Below are positions 18,472 through 27,142 of a stretch of 64,000 nucleotides of DNA, in pieces. Each line of letters begins with the position of its first letter. Position 1 is the stretch's first letter. A model generated the notes under the pieces. That model worked only from the letters and a program-made list of their open reading frames with translations. It was not told the origin of the DNA and searched no databases. Made by a program: the position numbers and the translations under genes. Origin of the DNA: Chelativorans salis (GTDB lineage: Bacteria > Pseudomonadota > Alphaproteobacteria > Rhizobiales > Rhizobiaceae); assembly GCF_025336525.1 (NCBI RefSeq), contig NZ_JAOCZP010000014.1:42540-106539 (forward strand), in the 5' to 3' direction.

Positions 18472-19371
18472 ATGAACACGCAAGCGCAATCCGAAAGCCA
18501 GGCCCTGACCGACACCAGCGAGGGCATGAGCTACCTCAACCGGCTGCCGCGCCGGCTGGTGGTGCTCTACCTGCCACTGGCGATCTTCGTGTTCGTTCTT
18601 CTATTTCCGTTCTACTGGATGACCATCACTGCGATCAAACCGAACGCGCAGTTGACGGACTACAATAACTACAGCCCGTTCTGGGTCGTCGGGCCGACGC
18701 TGGCGCATATCCGGTACCTGTTCTTCGAGACCTCCTATCCCGGCTGGCTGGTCAACACGATGTATGTGGCGGTCGCCTCGACCGTGCTGTCCATCGCGGC
18801 GTCAGTCTTCGCCGCCTACGCGATCGAGCGCATCCGCTTCACCGGGGCGCGGCCGGTCGGTCTTCTGATCTTCCTCGCCTATCTGGTCCCGCCCTCGATC
18901 CTGTTCATCCCGCTCGCCTATATCGTCTTCAAGTTCGGCATCTACGATTCCAAGCTGGCGCTCATCTTCACCTATCCGACCTTCCTCATTCCCTTCTGCA
19001 CCTGGCTCCTGATGGGCTATTTCCGCTCCATCCCCTTCGAGTTAGAGGAAAGCGCGCTAGTGGACGGTGCCTCACGCTGGCAAATCCTGACCAAGATCAT
19101 CCTGCCGCTCGCCGTGCCGGGCCTGATCTCCGCCGGTATCTTCGCTTTCACGCTGTCGTGGAACGAGTTTATCTATGCACTCACCTTCATTCAATCGTCG
19201 GAGAACAAGACGGTACCCGTCGGCGTGCTCACGGAGCTTGTGCGTGGCGACATCTTCGAATGGGGCGCGCTGATGGCTGGAGCCCTTTTCGGCTCGCTGC
19301 CGGTAGTGATCCTCTATTCCTTCTTCGTGGACTATTACGTCTCCTCGATGACGGGGGCCGTGAAGGAATAG
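18472..19371 (+). CDS. CUT1 sugar importer permease, MalG/UgpE type
   Basis: A 299-residue permease. ATG 18472 is chosen because AAGGAGG stands at 18460-18466; another in-frame ATG at 18448 overlaps the previous stop. It has an N-terminal helix (VVLYLPLAIFVFVLLFPFYW), the EAA loop EESALVDGASRWQILTKI and a last helix before a short basic tail. It ends the operon that begins at the GntR gene and is followed by a hairpin facing the convergent glycanase gene. Confidence 0.93.
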   Translation: MNTQAQSESQALTDTSEGMSYLNRLPRRLVVLYLPLAIFVFVLLFPFYWMTITAIKPNAQLTDYNNYSPFWVVGPTLAHIRYLFFETSYPGWLVNTMYVAVASTVLSIAASVFAAYAIERIRFTGARPVGLLIFLAYLVPPSILFIPLAYIVFKFGIYDSKLALIFTYPTFLIPFCTWLLMGYFRSIPFELEESALVDGASRWQILTKIILPLAVPGLISAGIFAFTLSWNEFIYALTFIQSSENKTVPVGVLTELVRGDIFEWGALMAGALFGSLPVVILYSFFVDYYVSSMTGAVKE

Positions 19372-19412
19372 CGTCGAATGGGATTCACTGGGTGGATTCC
19401 ACGGAGCGTTCA

Positions 19413-19433
19413 AGGCGGCCGAAATCGCCGCCT
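19413..19433. terminator. Hairpin between convergent operons
   Basis: AGGCGGC (19413-19419) and GCCGCCT (19427-19433) form a 7-bp stem with a 7-base loop in the 91-base gap between the CUT1 permease and the convergent glycanase gene. It could end both transcripts. Confidence 0.5.
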
Positions 19434-19462
19434 AGCTTATTCGCTCCTATCCCGGGGCATGT

Positions 19463-21538
19463 TCAGAGCGTCCATTCGCTGTCTGCACTGACTGTAGAAG
19501 CGCCAGCCTGAAGGTCGTCCAGCGTATATGCGTGGATATAGTCGATCTGCATCTGCGCAGGCGCAGCTAAGCCGTCATCGGGCTCGCCGGCGATACCGCC
19601 CACCGCAAGGTTGGCCAGCAGGTACATTTCCCGGTGCATGTCGGCCGGCGTGGACGTACGCGCCACCTCCGTATCGTCGAAATACCAGACGAGCTCATCT
19701 TCAGTCCACAGCACGCCATAGGTATGAAACCCTGCTGTGTCGGAGACATTGGCCGACGACAAGGTTTTGATGTGGCTGCCCGTTTCCTTTGTGTGGGCGG
19801 TCAGGTCGAGCCTATTCGGCTCCTGTCCGCGCATCTCGACCACGTCGAGTTCAGGCGGCCACGAGTGATCTTTTGGCAAGAGCCAGAAGGCCGGCCAGGC
19901 GCCGTCATTCTCAGGCATGTCGGCTCGCATTTCGAAGTAGCCATATTTCTGGGCAAAGGATTCGTAGCTCGTCAGCAAGCCCGAGGTATACTCATAGTTC
20001 TCGATATAGGGGCGAATATCCTCTGGCGCGCGCGCGGCCGTGATCGTGACAACGCCGTTGTCCACACTGAACGGAGTGACCGGATTGGTGGGCTCATAGT
20101 CGGGCTGAACGTACCATTGCAGCTCATCATTCTTGTAGAGCGTGCTTCCGTTCTCCTGACCCCACCAGAAGTTCGTGTCCCAGGTGCCGGACTCTCCGTT
20201 CCACAGATCAAGCGTGCCGAATTCTTCCGAGAAAGTCGCCTGGAAACTCGACCTGTCGAGCTGAAGCTGAAACTGGCTTTCATCGAATTGCTCGATGGTG
20301 GTGTCAGCGAAAACCAGCGCCTCGGCGCCAAGGTCAAGCAGAACGTCATTGTCCGCTTGGGTCATTCTCGCCTGAACCTCTTCGAACGAAGTTATCCCAT
20401 AGCCATTCAGGCGCACCGTGTCCTCAGCCGCAATATCAACGATCAAGTCGCTGCCGTTACCTGCTTTGATACTGAATGTATCAGCACCTGCACCGCCTTC
20501 GAGAACGTCGTCACCCAAGCCACCATCCAGCGTTTGCGCGCCGTTCTTTCCCATGATGATGTTGTCGGCATCGTTGCCGAAGGCATAGCGCCCGTCACCG
20601 GTGACTTTCAGGTTCTCGAAATTGTCAGGCAAGGTGTAGCTCATCCAAGTGACAATTGTGTCGACGCCCTTGCCAGGACTTTCGCTGGCGCGGTTGGTAG
20701 CCGAGTAGAGATGATAGATATCATCGCCGCCGCCGCCATACATGGTTACATCGACGCTCCCATCGCCCCACATCGCGTCATTATTGGTGCTGCCGTAAAG
20801 TTCGGGGCCGGCATCCGTCGCCGAATAGTGGTTGACTGAGGCTCCGCTATAGAAAAGCGGAACGCCCTTGGCATTGAGCACACTGTTTTCCGGTGCTTCG
20901 TCAATCGTGAATTGGCTCTCATCGAGCTGATCAATGGTGGTGTCCGCGAAAACAAGGATCTCGCCCCCGTCAAGGTCGATCTGAACGCCGACGTCCGATT
21001 GGAACATCCTCGACTGCAGGTCCGCAAATGTGGTGATCCTGTATCCTTCGATGCGCACGCTGTCCTCGGTCGTGAAATCAAGGATCAGGTCGCTGCCATT
21101 TCCCGCTTTGATGATAAAATTGTCGGCCCCCGCACCGCCCTTCAGCACATCGTCACCCCTGCCGCCGTCGAGGGTCTGGGTCCCGTTCTTTCCCATGATG
21201 ATGTTGTCGGCATCGTTGCCGGTGGCCTTGCGCCCATCGCCGGTAATCTTCAGGTTCTCAAAATTGTCCGGCAACGTATAGCTCATCCAGGTGACGATCG
21301 TATCGACGCCTTTGCCCGGAGCTTCGACTGCCCGGTTCTTCGGGGAGTAGAGGTAGTAGATGTCGTCGCCGTTGCCGCCGTACATGGTGACATCGACGCT
21401 GCCGTCGCCCCATAACGAGTCATTGGCTGAGGTGCCATAGAGCTGCGGGCCAGATCCTGTCGCCGAAATGTGATTGGCTGAGGTTCCACTGTAGGGGAGG
21501 GGTACGCCTCGGGCGTTTACAACGGTGGTCATCATCAA
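19463..21538 (-). CDS. Secreted RTX-repeat GH16 endo-beta-glycanase, ExsH-like
   Basis: The 691-residue protein has no Sec signal. Residues 7-210 and 221-424 are two copies of one module at a constant offset of 214 residues, each with RTX-type Ca-binding nonapeptides (GGRGDDVLKGGAGAD and GGLGDDVLEGGAGAD). Residues about 435-672 form a GH16 domain with catalytic ELDVVE (nucleophile E563, acid/base E568) and the PAFWLLP substrate strand. Sinorhizobium ExsH, which cuts succinoglycan and is exported by PrsD/PrsE, combines the same two parts but is shorter, with the RTX part repeated less. PrsE- and PrsD-like genes follow upstream on the same strand, so type I export and trimming of the cell's own or plant beta-glucan are likely. 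Confidence 0.9.
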   Translation of the reverse strand: MMMTTVVNARGVPLPYSGTSANHISATGSGPQLYGTSANDSLWGDGSVDVTMYGGNGDDIYYLYSPKNRAVEAPGKGVDTIVTWMSYTLPDNFENLKITGDGRKATGNDADNIIMGKNGTQTLDGGRGDDVLKGGAGADNFIIKAGNGSDLILDFTTEDSVRIEGYRITTFADLQSRMFQSDVGVQIDLDGGEILVFADTTIDQLDESQFTIDEAPENSVLNAKGVPLFYSGASVNHYSATDAGPELYGSTNNDAMWGDGSVDVTMYGGGGDDIYHLYSATNRASESPGKGVDTIVTWMSYTLPDNFENLKVTGDGRYAFGNDADNIIMGKNGAQTLDGGLGDDVLEGGAGADTFSIKAGNGSDLIVDIAAEDTVRLNGYGITSFEEVQARMTQADNDVLLDLGAEALVFADTTIEQFDESQFQLQLDRSSFQATFSEEFGTLDLWNGESGTWDTNFWWGQENGSTLYKNDELQWYVQPDYEPTNPVTPFSVDNGVVTITAARAPEDIRPYIENYEYTSGLLTSYESFAQKYGYFEMRADMPENDGAWPAFWLLPKDHSWPPELDVVEMRGQEPNRLDLTAHTKETGSHIKTLSSANVSDTAGFHTYGVLWTEDELVWYFDDTEVARTSTPADMHREMYLLANLAVGGIAGEPDDGLAAPAQMQIDYIHAYTLDDLQAGASTVSADSEWTL
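20267..20878 (-). repeat. Second copy of tandem 214-residue module
   Basis: Encodes residues 221-424 of the glycanase and is the partner of the copy at 20909-21520. The copies have diverged at many codons, so the duplication is not very recent. Confidence 0.85.
20909..21520 (-). repeat. First copy of tandem 214-residue module
   Basis: Encodes residues 7-210 of the glycanase. It matches the second copy at an exact offset of 642 bases without indels over most of its length, including the shared stretches DGSVDVTMYGG and TWMSYTLPDNFENL. Confidence 0.85.
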
Positions 21539-21832
21539 AATCCCTTGCCTGATATTCGCTGCCCTGCGGCGAGGCTAACATCCTGCGTTATGCCAGACGA
21601 CGGGGCCGGCACTAACGTTGTGCTACAGCACGTCATGAACGAGCCGGAGTCGGACGTTCCTTCCAGATGAGCTCCACCGGCTGCTATATGCTGTACCTCT
21701 GGCTTTGAGCCGCGGTGGCCCGCTACCTGGCGCTATCAGCTTGAGAGGAATGCATGCCCACTACGACTTGCGCCCCATCCATTGAAATGCAGGCAAAGTG
21801 AAACGCAAACTGGCGGCCCTTTTCTCAAGGAC

Positions 21833-23155
21833 CTATTCCTCCCGAAACGCCCGACTGAAGCTGTCGACGACCGGCTTAGCTAAATATTCAAAGAATGTTC
21901 GCTCGCTGACCTTGATGTAGGTCTCGACGGGCATGCCGGGATAGATTTGTTCCGCTGTGATTTCCGGGGGCAGTGCATCGGTCAGGCGCAGCCGTGCCGT
22001 GTAGTAGGCCTGCTCATTGCTACGGTCGACCAGCCGGTCGGCCGACAGATAAATCACGGTCGCATCGACTGTCGGCGTCGTGCGGGCATTGAGCGCGTTG
22101 AAGCGCAATCGCGCTTCCTGCCCCACTTTGACAATATCCACATCCTGCGGCAGGACACGCGCTTCGATCACAAGATTGGTTGCGGTCGGCAGGAGTTCGA
22201 GCAGGGTGTCGCCGGGCCGGACCACGCTCCCGCGGCTATTATAGGCCATCTTCACAATGACCCCGTCGCTCGGTGACCGGATCACGATCCGATCAAGGAC
22301 GGCCTTTGCGGCGCTCCGCTGCTCCTCGGCGTCGGCCACTTCGGCGCGAACGTCATTGAGTTCGGAAACAGCCGTCTCGATGCGCTGTGTCTTCAGCCGT
22401 GCAATTTGTTCCTTGGCCTCGGCGATTTGCGTGCGCGAAGTCAGAATGGAGGCCCTGGTTTGGCCAAGCTGGCCCAGCAGATCAGCTTCGCTTCGCAACA
22501 AGGCCGTGTATTCCGACCGATCAGTGAGCCCTTGGTCCAACAGCCTCCTCTTCCGTTCTGCTTCGTCCTGGACGACCTCAAGTTGCCGTTCGACCGCAGC
22601 CTGCTGGGCTGCCATGCCCTCGATCTGCTCATTCAGCGCATTGATGCGCTGCCGCATGATAGCGAGATCCTGGCGATGACGCGCAAGACGCGTGTTGAAT
22701 TCCGTCGCCTGCTCGGTCAGAACGCTGTGTTCACCTTCAGACTTGGCCGTTTTCTCAAGGTCTTCGGGGAAAAGGAGCTTGTCGGCACCATCCCGCTCGG
22801 CAGCGAGCCGCGCGGCGCGCGCCGAAAGAGCGATGAGATGCTTGCGAAGGCGATTGTACTGGGTGCGGACATTGGTTCCATCGAGCTCGAAAAGCGGCTG
22901 ACCTGCTTTGACGTGGTCGCCTTCCTCGACAAGGATCTTGTCGACTATACCGCCTTCAAGGTGCTGAACACGCTGGTTCTGTCCGCCCGCGGCAACGACT
23001 CCCGGCGCGACAGCGGCCCCCGCAAGTGGAGCGAGCGAGGCCCAAGCACCGAAACCGAAGACGTAAAAAAGTGTGGCGGCAAGCCCGACAGCCGAGACCA
23101 ACCGTGTACTGGTCTTAACGCTCCTGGCCCAATCTGCGTTGTCGTTCATATCCAT
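21833..23155 (-). CDS. prsE: Type I secretion membrane-fusion protein, HlyD/PrsE family
   Basis: The 440-residue protein has a short cytoplasmic N-terminus, one membrane helix (LVSAVGLAATLFYVFGFGAW), the biotinyl/lipoyl-like VQHLEGGIVDKILVEEGD segment near residues 62-79, a long coiled coil (about residues 95-280) and a beta-barrel C-terminal part (YPGMPVETYIKVSERTFFEYL). This is the standard plan of PrtE/PrsE adaptor proteins, which bridge the inner-membrane ABC protein to an outer-membrane TolC. It lies 18 bases after the ABC gene. The likely cargo is the RTX glycanase next door. Confidence 0.93.
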   Translation of the reverse strand: MDMNDNADWARSVKTSTRLVSAVGLAATLFYVFGFGAWASLAPLAGAAVAPGVVAAGGQNQRVQHLEGGIVDKILVEEGDHVKAGQPLFELDGTNVRTQYNRLRKHLIALSARAARLAAERDGADKLLFPEDLEKTAKSEGEHSVLTEQATEFNTRLARHRQDLAIMRQRINALNEQIEGMAAQQAAVERQLEVVQDEAERKRRLLDQGLTDRSEYTALLRSEADLLGQLGQTRASILTSRTQIAEAKEQIARLKTQRIETAVSELNDVRAEVADAEEQRSAAKAVLDRIVIRSPSDGVIVKMAYNSRGSVVRPGDTLLELLPTATNLVIEARVLPQDVDIVKVGQEARLRFNALNARTTPTVDATVIYLSADRLVDRSNEQAYYTARLRLTDALPPEITAEQIYPGMPVETYIKVSERTFFEYLAKPVVDSFSRAFREE

Positions 23156-23173
23156 CGTTCCCCGAAAGCCGGC

Positions 23174-24958
23174 TCAACGACCGACATCGGCTACGCTTGC
23201 AAACTGCCCGGGAACAACCCGCCGCGGCGCTTTGCTGGCACTATGTTGCTGCTCCTCTCGCGCAGCCTGCATTTTCTCGGCCTGACGCTGAAATACCTCC
23301 TCGCGAAGCCCGTAGTCTTCCAGAATCCCATCGTACAGGACCATAATCCGGTCCGCCTTCTCAACGACCGAACGTCTTTGCGTCGCGATCAAGACAGTAA
23401 TTCCTTCCGACTTCGCAACGGCGAGAGCGCGCTCCAGAGCCTTCTCGCCATTGATATCGAGATTGGCGTTTGGCTCATCGAGGACCAGAATTCTCGGCTT
23501 GCCGAAGAAGGCCCGGGCGAGGCCGACACGCTGCCGCTGCCCGCCCGAAAGCTGGAGGCCCCCGGGGCCGATCGTCGTATCGTAGGCTTTCGGAAACTTT
23601 AGAACGAGATCGTCCACTTGGGCCATCTGGGCGGCGCGGATAATGGTCTCGCCAGAGGCCTCCGGATCAAAGCGGGCGATGTTCTGCGCGACGGTTCCCG
23701 GCATAAGCTCGACCTCTTGTGCGAGATAGCCGATGTACTGTCCGAGTTGCTCGGGGTCCCAATTACGAATATCCGCGCCGTCGATTCGCACCGCGCCTGA
23801 TCGTGGCTCGACTGCTCCAATCAGCGTGCGCATGAGGGTCGTTTTGCCTGCCCCAGAAGGCCCAAGCACCGCCACGCATGTGCTCGCCGGAATCGTGGCG
23901 CTGACGCGTTTCAGCAACGGCTCGCCGGCGTGCGTGCCGTCGCGACCCGCTGCCTCGCCAGCCGGCGGGAAGACGATGACGGCTTCAAAACTCACTTCAC
24001 CCTGCGGAGGGGGAAGGTGTGTGCGTGGCTCGACCGTCCTCGCGGCGGTAAGTGCCTCGGTCAAGCGCTTCCACGCCTTGCGCGCCTCGACGAATCCTCT
24101 CCAGTTGCCGATCACCTGATCGATCGGCTGAAGGCCACGCCCGGAGATGAGCGAGGCGGCGAAGATCATTCCCGCTGTCATTTCACCGGCCAGCACGAGA
24201 TAGCCGCCGTAGCCGAGGGTGGCGATCTGGAGGCCGAGGCGCAGGACGCGCGAGAAGCCGGCAAAGAGTGCGTTGACCCGGTTCGTCCGATCCTGCGCCG
24301 CGAGAGACAGAGCTTCATCGGCACCCCAGCGACGGACGATGTTGCGGCTCATACCCATCGCCCTCAGGCTTTCGGCGTTCCGCACAAAGGCTTGGGCGGC
24401 AAGCGTCGCATTCATTTGGCCGGTGACAGCATCGCCCATCGATTTGGTGCTCGCCCACTGATTGGCTATCGCGACCGCGACAAGAACAATCGCTCCCATG
24501 ATCGTCAGCCAGAAGAGATTCGGATGGATCAGGTAAAGAAGACCTATGAAAATAGGGGCGAAGGGCAGGTCGAGGAAATTGAAGAGCCCGCGCCCGGAGA
24601 TGAAGCCGCGGACGGTATGGAGATCGCGGAGCGGCTGGACGTCACCTAAGCTTGCACGAGGACCGGCCATGCTGGCCAAAAGCGCGTCCGCACCGGCCAC
24701 CACTTCGAGACGACTGGCAAGACGTCCAGCCATGATCGCTCGTACGCTGTCGATGATGCCGAGGAGGAGAAGTGTGCCGGCGGCAATAACGGAAATGTAG
24801 ATCAATGTCTCGGAGGAGGCAGATAGCAGCACCCGGTCATAGATCTGGAGCATGTATATCGGCTGAACGAGCAGCAGCAGATTCACGATGAAAGTAAAGC
24901 CGATGAGCCCCATGAGGCCCTGGCGAAAAGTGGCCGCCAATCGCTCTCCGCCTTGCAT
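23174..24958 (-). CDS. prsD: Type I secretion ABC transporter, PrtD/PrsD family
   Basis: A fused permease-ATPase with helices from residue 15 (FIVNLLLLVQPIYMLQIYDR) and an ATPase with Walker A GPSGAGKTT, signature [14 protein letters not shown] and Walker B ILVLDEPNANLD. The IYMLQIYDRVL motif is diagnostic of PrtD-type exporters without a peptidase domain. The start is uncertain: ATG 24958 gives a normal N-terminus of about 594 residues, while the frame remains open to 25048. A strong GGAAGGAGGT with TTG lies at about 25022 in another frame. It exports C-terminally or internally signalled RTX proteins to the outside. Confidence 0.88.
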   Translation of the reverse strand: MQGGERLAATFRQGLMGLIGFTFIVNLLLLVQPIYMLQIYDRVLLSASSETLIYISVIAAGTLLLLGIIDSVRAIMAGRLASRLEVVAGADALLASMAGPRASLGDVQPLRDLHTVRGFISGRGLFNFLDLPFAPIFIGLLYLIHPNLFWLTIMGAIVLVAVAIANQWASTKSMGDAVTGQMNATLAAQAFVRNAESLRAMGMSRNIVRRWGADEALSLAAQDRTNRVNALFAGFSRVLRLGLQIATLGYGGYLVLAGEMTAGMIFAASLISGRGLQPIDQVIGNWRGFVEARKAWKRLTEALTAARTVEPRTHLPPPQGEVSFEAVIVFPPAGEAAGRDGTHAGEPLLKRVSATIPASTCVAVLGPSGAGKTTLMRTLIGAVEPRSGAVRIDGADIRNWDPEQLGQYIGYLAQEVELMPGTVAQNIARFDPEASGETIIRAAQMAQVDDLVLKFPKAYDTTIGPGGLQLSGGQRQRVGLARAFFGKPRILVLDEPNANLDINGEKALERALAVAKSEGITVLIATQRRSVVEKADRIMVLYDGILEDYGLREEVFQRQAEKMQAAREEQQHSASKAPRRVVPGQFASVADVGR

Positions 24959-25228
24959 TCGTGGATGGTTCCCTCGCAATGTCGCCGCAGGCTTGCCGAG
25001 CACCACCAGCCGCAGCCGGCAATGACCTCCTTCCTGCATCATATGCACATGAAGAAGAAATGACAGGCCGATGACGAGTCCTTTCTCATCGGCTTCAACC
25101 TTGAAACCCGCGCACGCGCGCCATCAGACTTCGCCCCGGCCTCGTCCAGGCTGGTTCGCATGTCGTCGTCAAATGGTGGAGAGTGTCGGCAGCGTCGCCG
25201 AGGCGTTCGAATGCCAGTTGATGCTTCC

Positions 25229-27142
25229 TTACGTCTCCGACCCGCTCCGCGCCGAAGCCTCCAACTCCTCCTCGGGGATGTCGTCGAAGGAGGCGTAGTT
25301 GAGGTTGTAGAGTTTGGAATAAAGGCCGCCCTTGGCCATAAGCTGGTCGTGGTTACCGGTCTCGATCACCTGGCCGTTCTGCAGGACGATGATGCGATCG
25401 GCGCCACGGATGGTGGCGAGGCGGTGGGCGATGACGAGGCCGGTACGGCCTTGAAGGAGCCTGACCAGCGCCTTCTGGATCAACATCTCCGTATAGCTGT
25501 CGATGTTGGCGGTGGCCTCGTCGAGGACGAGGATCTTGGCATCGGCCACCAGCGCGCGGGCAAAGCTGATGAGCTGGCGCTGGCCGAGCGAGAGATTGCC
25601 GCCGCGCTCGCCGAGTATGGCGTCATAGCCGCCGTCGAGGCTCATGATGAAATCGTGCGCGCCAACGGCCCTGGCCGCTTCGATGACCTGATCGCGGGTG
25701 GCGTCGGTCTTGTGGTAGCGGATGTTTTCGAAGACCGTGCCGGTGAACAGGAACGGCTCCTGCAGCACCATAGCAACCTGGCGGCCGAGCGATTCCTGCG
25801 TGAGATCGCGAACATCATGCCCGCCGACCAGGACCTTGCCCTTCTGCACATCGTAGAAGCGGTGGACCAGCGCCATGGCGGACGACTTGCCCGAACCCGT
25901 GGGGCCGACAAGGGCGACCGTCTCGCCGGGGTTGACGCGGAAGGAGACGTCTTTCAGCACCGGCTGCTTCGGGTTGTAGCCGAAGGTGACTTCCCTGAAC
26001 TCGACCGAACCATCCATTTCCGGCGACAACACCTTGGCGTCCGGCTTGTCCTTGACGTCGACCCTGACGTCGAGCACGTCGGTGAGGCGCTTGCCCGAGG
26101 CCATGGCGCGCTGCATGACCGAGTACTGCAAGGTCAGCGAACGGATCGGGTCGAAGAAGCGCTGGATATAGAACAGGAAGGCGACCATGATGCCGACGTC
26201 GAGACCGCCGTTCAGGACCATGGAGCCGCCGACGACGATGACGAAAGCCATGGCGAGCCCAGTGAGGCTGTCGACGATCGGCACCATGATCTGAGCGTAT
26301 TTCGCGGCGGTCAGGTGAGTATCGAGATTGGCGCGGGCCTTGTCGTCGTAGAGGGTGAAATTGACCTGCTGGCGGTCCATGGACTGCACCGCGCGTACGC
26401 CGTGGATGGCCTCGGCCAGCGCACCGTTGGCGACCGAATTGGTTTCGTGGGCGGCCATGAACGCCTCACGCGCGCGCGGCAGCCAGAAGATGCGGACGAT
26501 GAAGAGGACCGGCATCACCGACAGCGTTAGAAGGCCAAGGCGGAAGTCGAGCCACAGCATGACGAAGACGATGCCGAACAAAAGCACGATGTCGCCGATC
26601 GACAGCACCGAGGTTTCGAGGAACTCCTGCATCGAGTTGACGTCGCCCTGAAGCCGCGACATCAGGCGCCCGACCTCGGTCTTGTCCATGAAGGAGAGCG
26701 AGACCTTCTGCAGGTGCTCGAACATGGCGCGGCGGATGTCGAACAGCACATCCTCGGCCATCTGTCCGACCACCGTCTCCTGCGTATAGCTGGCAGCGTA
26801 GTTGACGAGAATGGCCAGCCCAAATGCGGCGACGGAATAGAGGAGGGCAGGGTGGTCGATCTCGCCGAGCGCCATGCCGTTGTCGATGGCGTAGCGGATG
26901 ATGAGCGGGATGACGAGCTGTGTGCCGGTGAAGATCAGGACCGCGGCCACCGAGATGATCACCTTGGCGCGGTAGGGGCGGACGAAGGCCCAGATGCGCT
27001 TGACAATGTTCTTGTCGAACGCCCGGCCGAACATCTCTTCTTCGATGCGGTGCGAGCCGACGACGGCGCGCGGCGGCCGCCGCCCGTCATCGCGCACCTC
27101 GTTGCGTTCGACCTCAAGTTCACCTGTGCCGGTAGGCGCCAT
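25229..27142 (-). CDS. Heterodimeric ABC exporter subunit with catalytic Walker B
   Basis: A 637-residue half-exporter with six predicted helices in residues 65-365 and an ATPase. Walker A is GPTGSGKSS and Walker B ILVLDEATANID has the catalytic glutamate, but the signature is degenerate (NLSLGQRQL instead of LSGGQ). The partner gene overlaps by one base upstream and has the opposite set of changes, so the two form one asymmetric heterodimer with one active ATP site, like TM287/288 or BmrCD. The substrate is unknown; such pairs often export drugs or lipids. Confidence 0.93.
   Translation of the reverse strand: MAPTGTGELEVERNEVRDDGRRPPRAVVGSHRIEEEMFGRAFDKNIVKRIWAFVRPYRAKVIISVAAVLIFTGTQLVIPLIIRYAIDNGMALGEIDHPALLYSVAAFGLAILVNYAASYTQETVVGQMAEDVLFDIRRAMFEHLQKVSLSFMDKTEVGRLMSRLQGDVNSMQEFLETSVLSIGDIVLLFGIVFVMLWLDFRLGLLTLSVMPVLFIVRIFWLPRAREAFMAAHETNSVANGALAEAIHGVRAVQSMDRQQVNFTLYDDKARANLDTHLTAAKYAQIMVPIVDSLTGLAMAFVIVVGGSMVLNGGLDVGIMVAFLFYIQRFFDPIRSLTLQYSVMQRAMASGKRLTDVLDVRVDVKDKPDAKVLSPEMDGSVEFREVTFGYNPKQPVLKDVSFRVNPGETVALVGPTGSGKSSAMALVHRFYDVQKGKVLVGGHDVRDLTQESLGRQVAMVLQEPFLFTGTVFENIRYHKTDATRDQVIEAARAVGAHDFIMSLDGGYDAILGERGGNLSLGQRQLISFARALVADAKILVLDEATANIDSYTEMLIQKALVRLLQGRTGLVIAHRLATIRGADRIIVLQNGQVIETGNHDQLMAKGGLYSKLYNLNYASFDDIPEEELEASARSGSET

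Noticed and set aside
20267..21520. Possible CRISPR-like or satellite repeat
   Set aside because: The repeat is a 642-base coding duplication with amino-acid-level conservation, without spacers.
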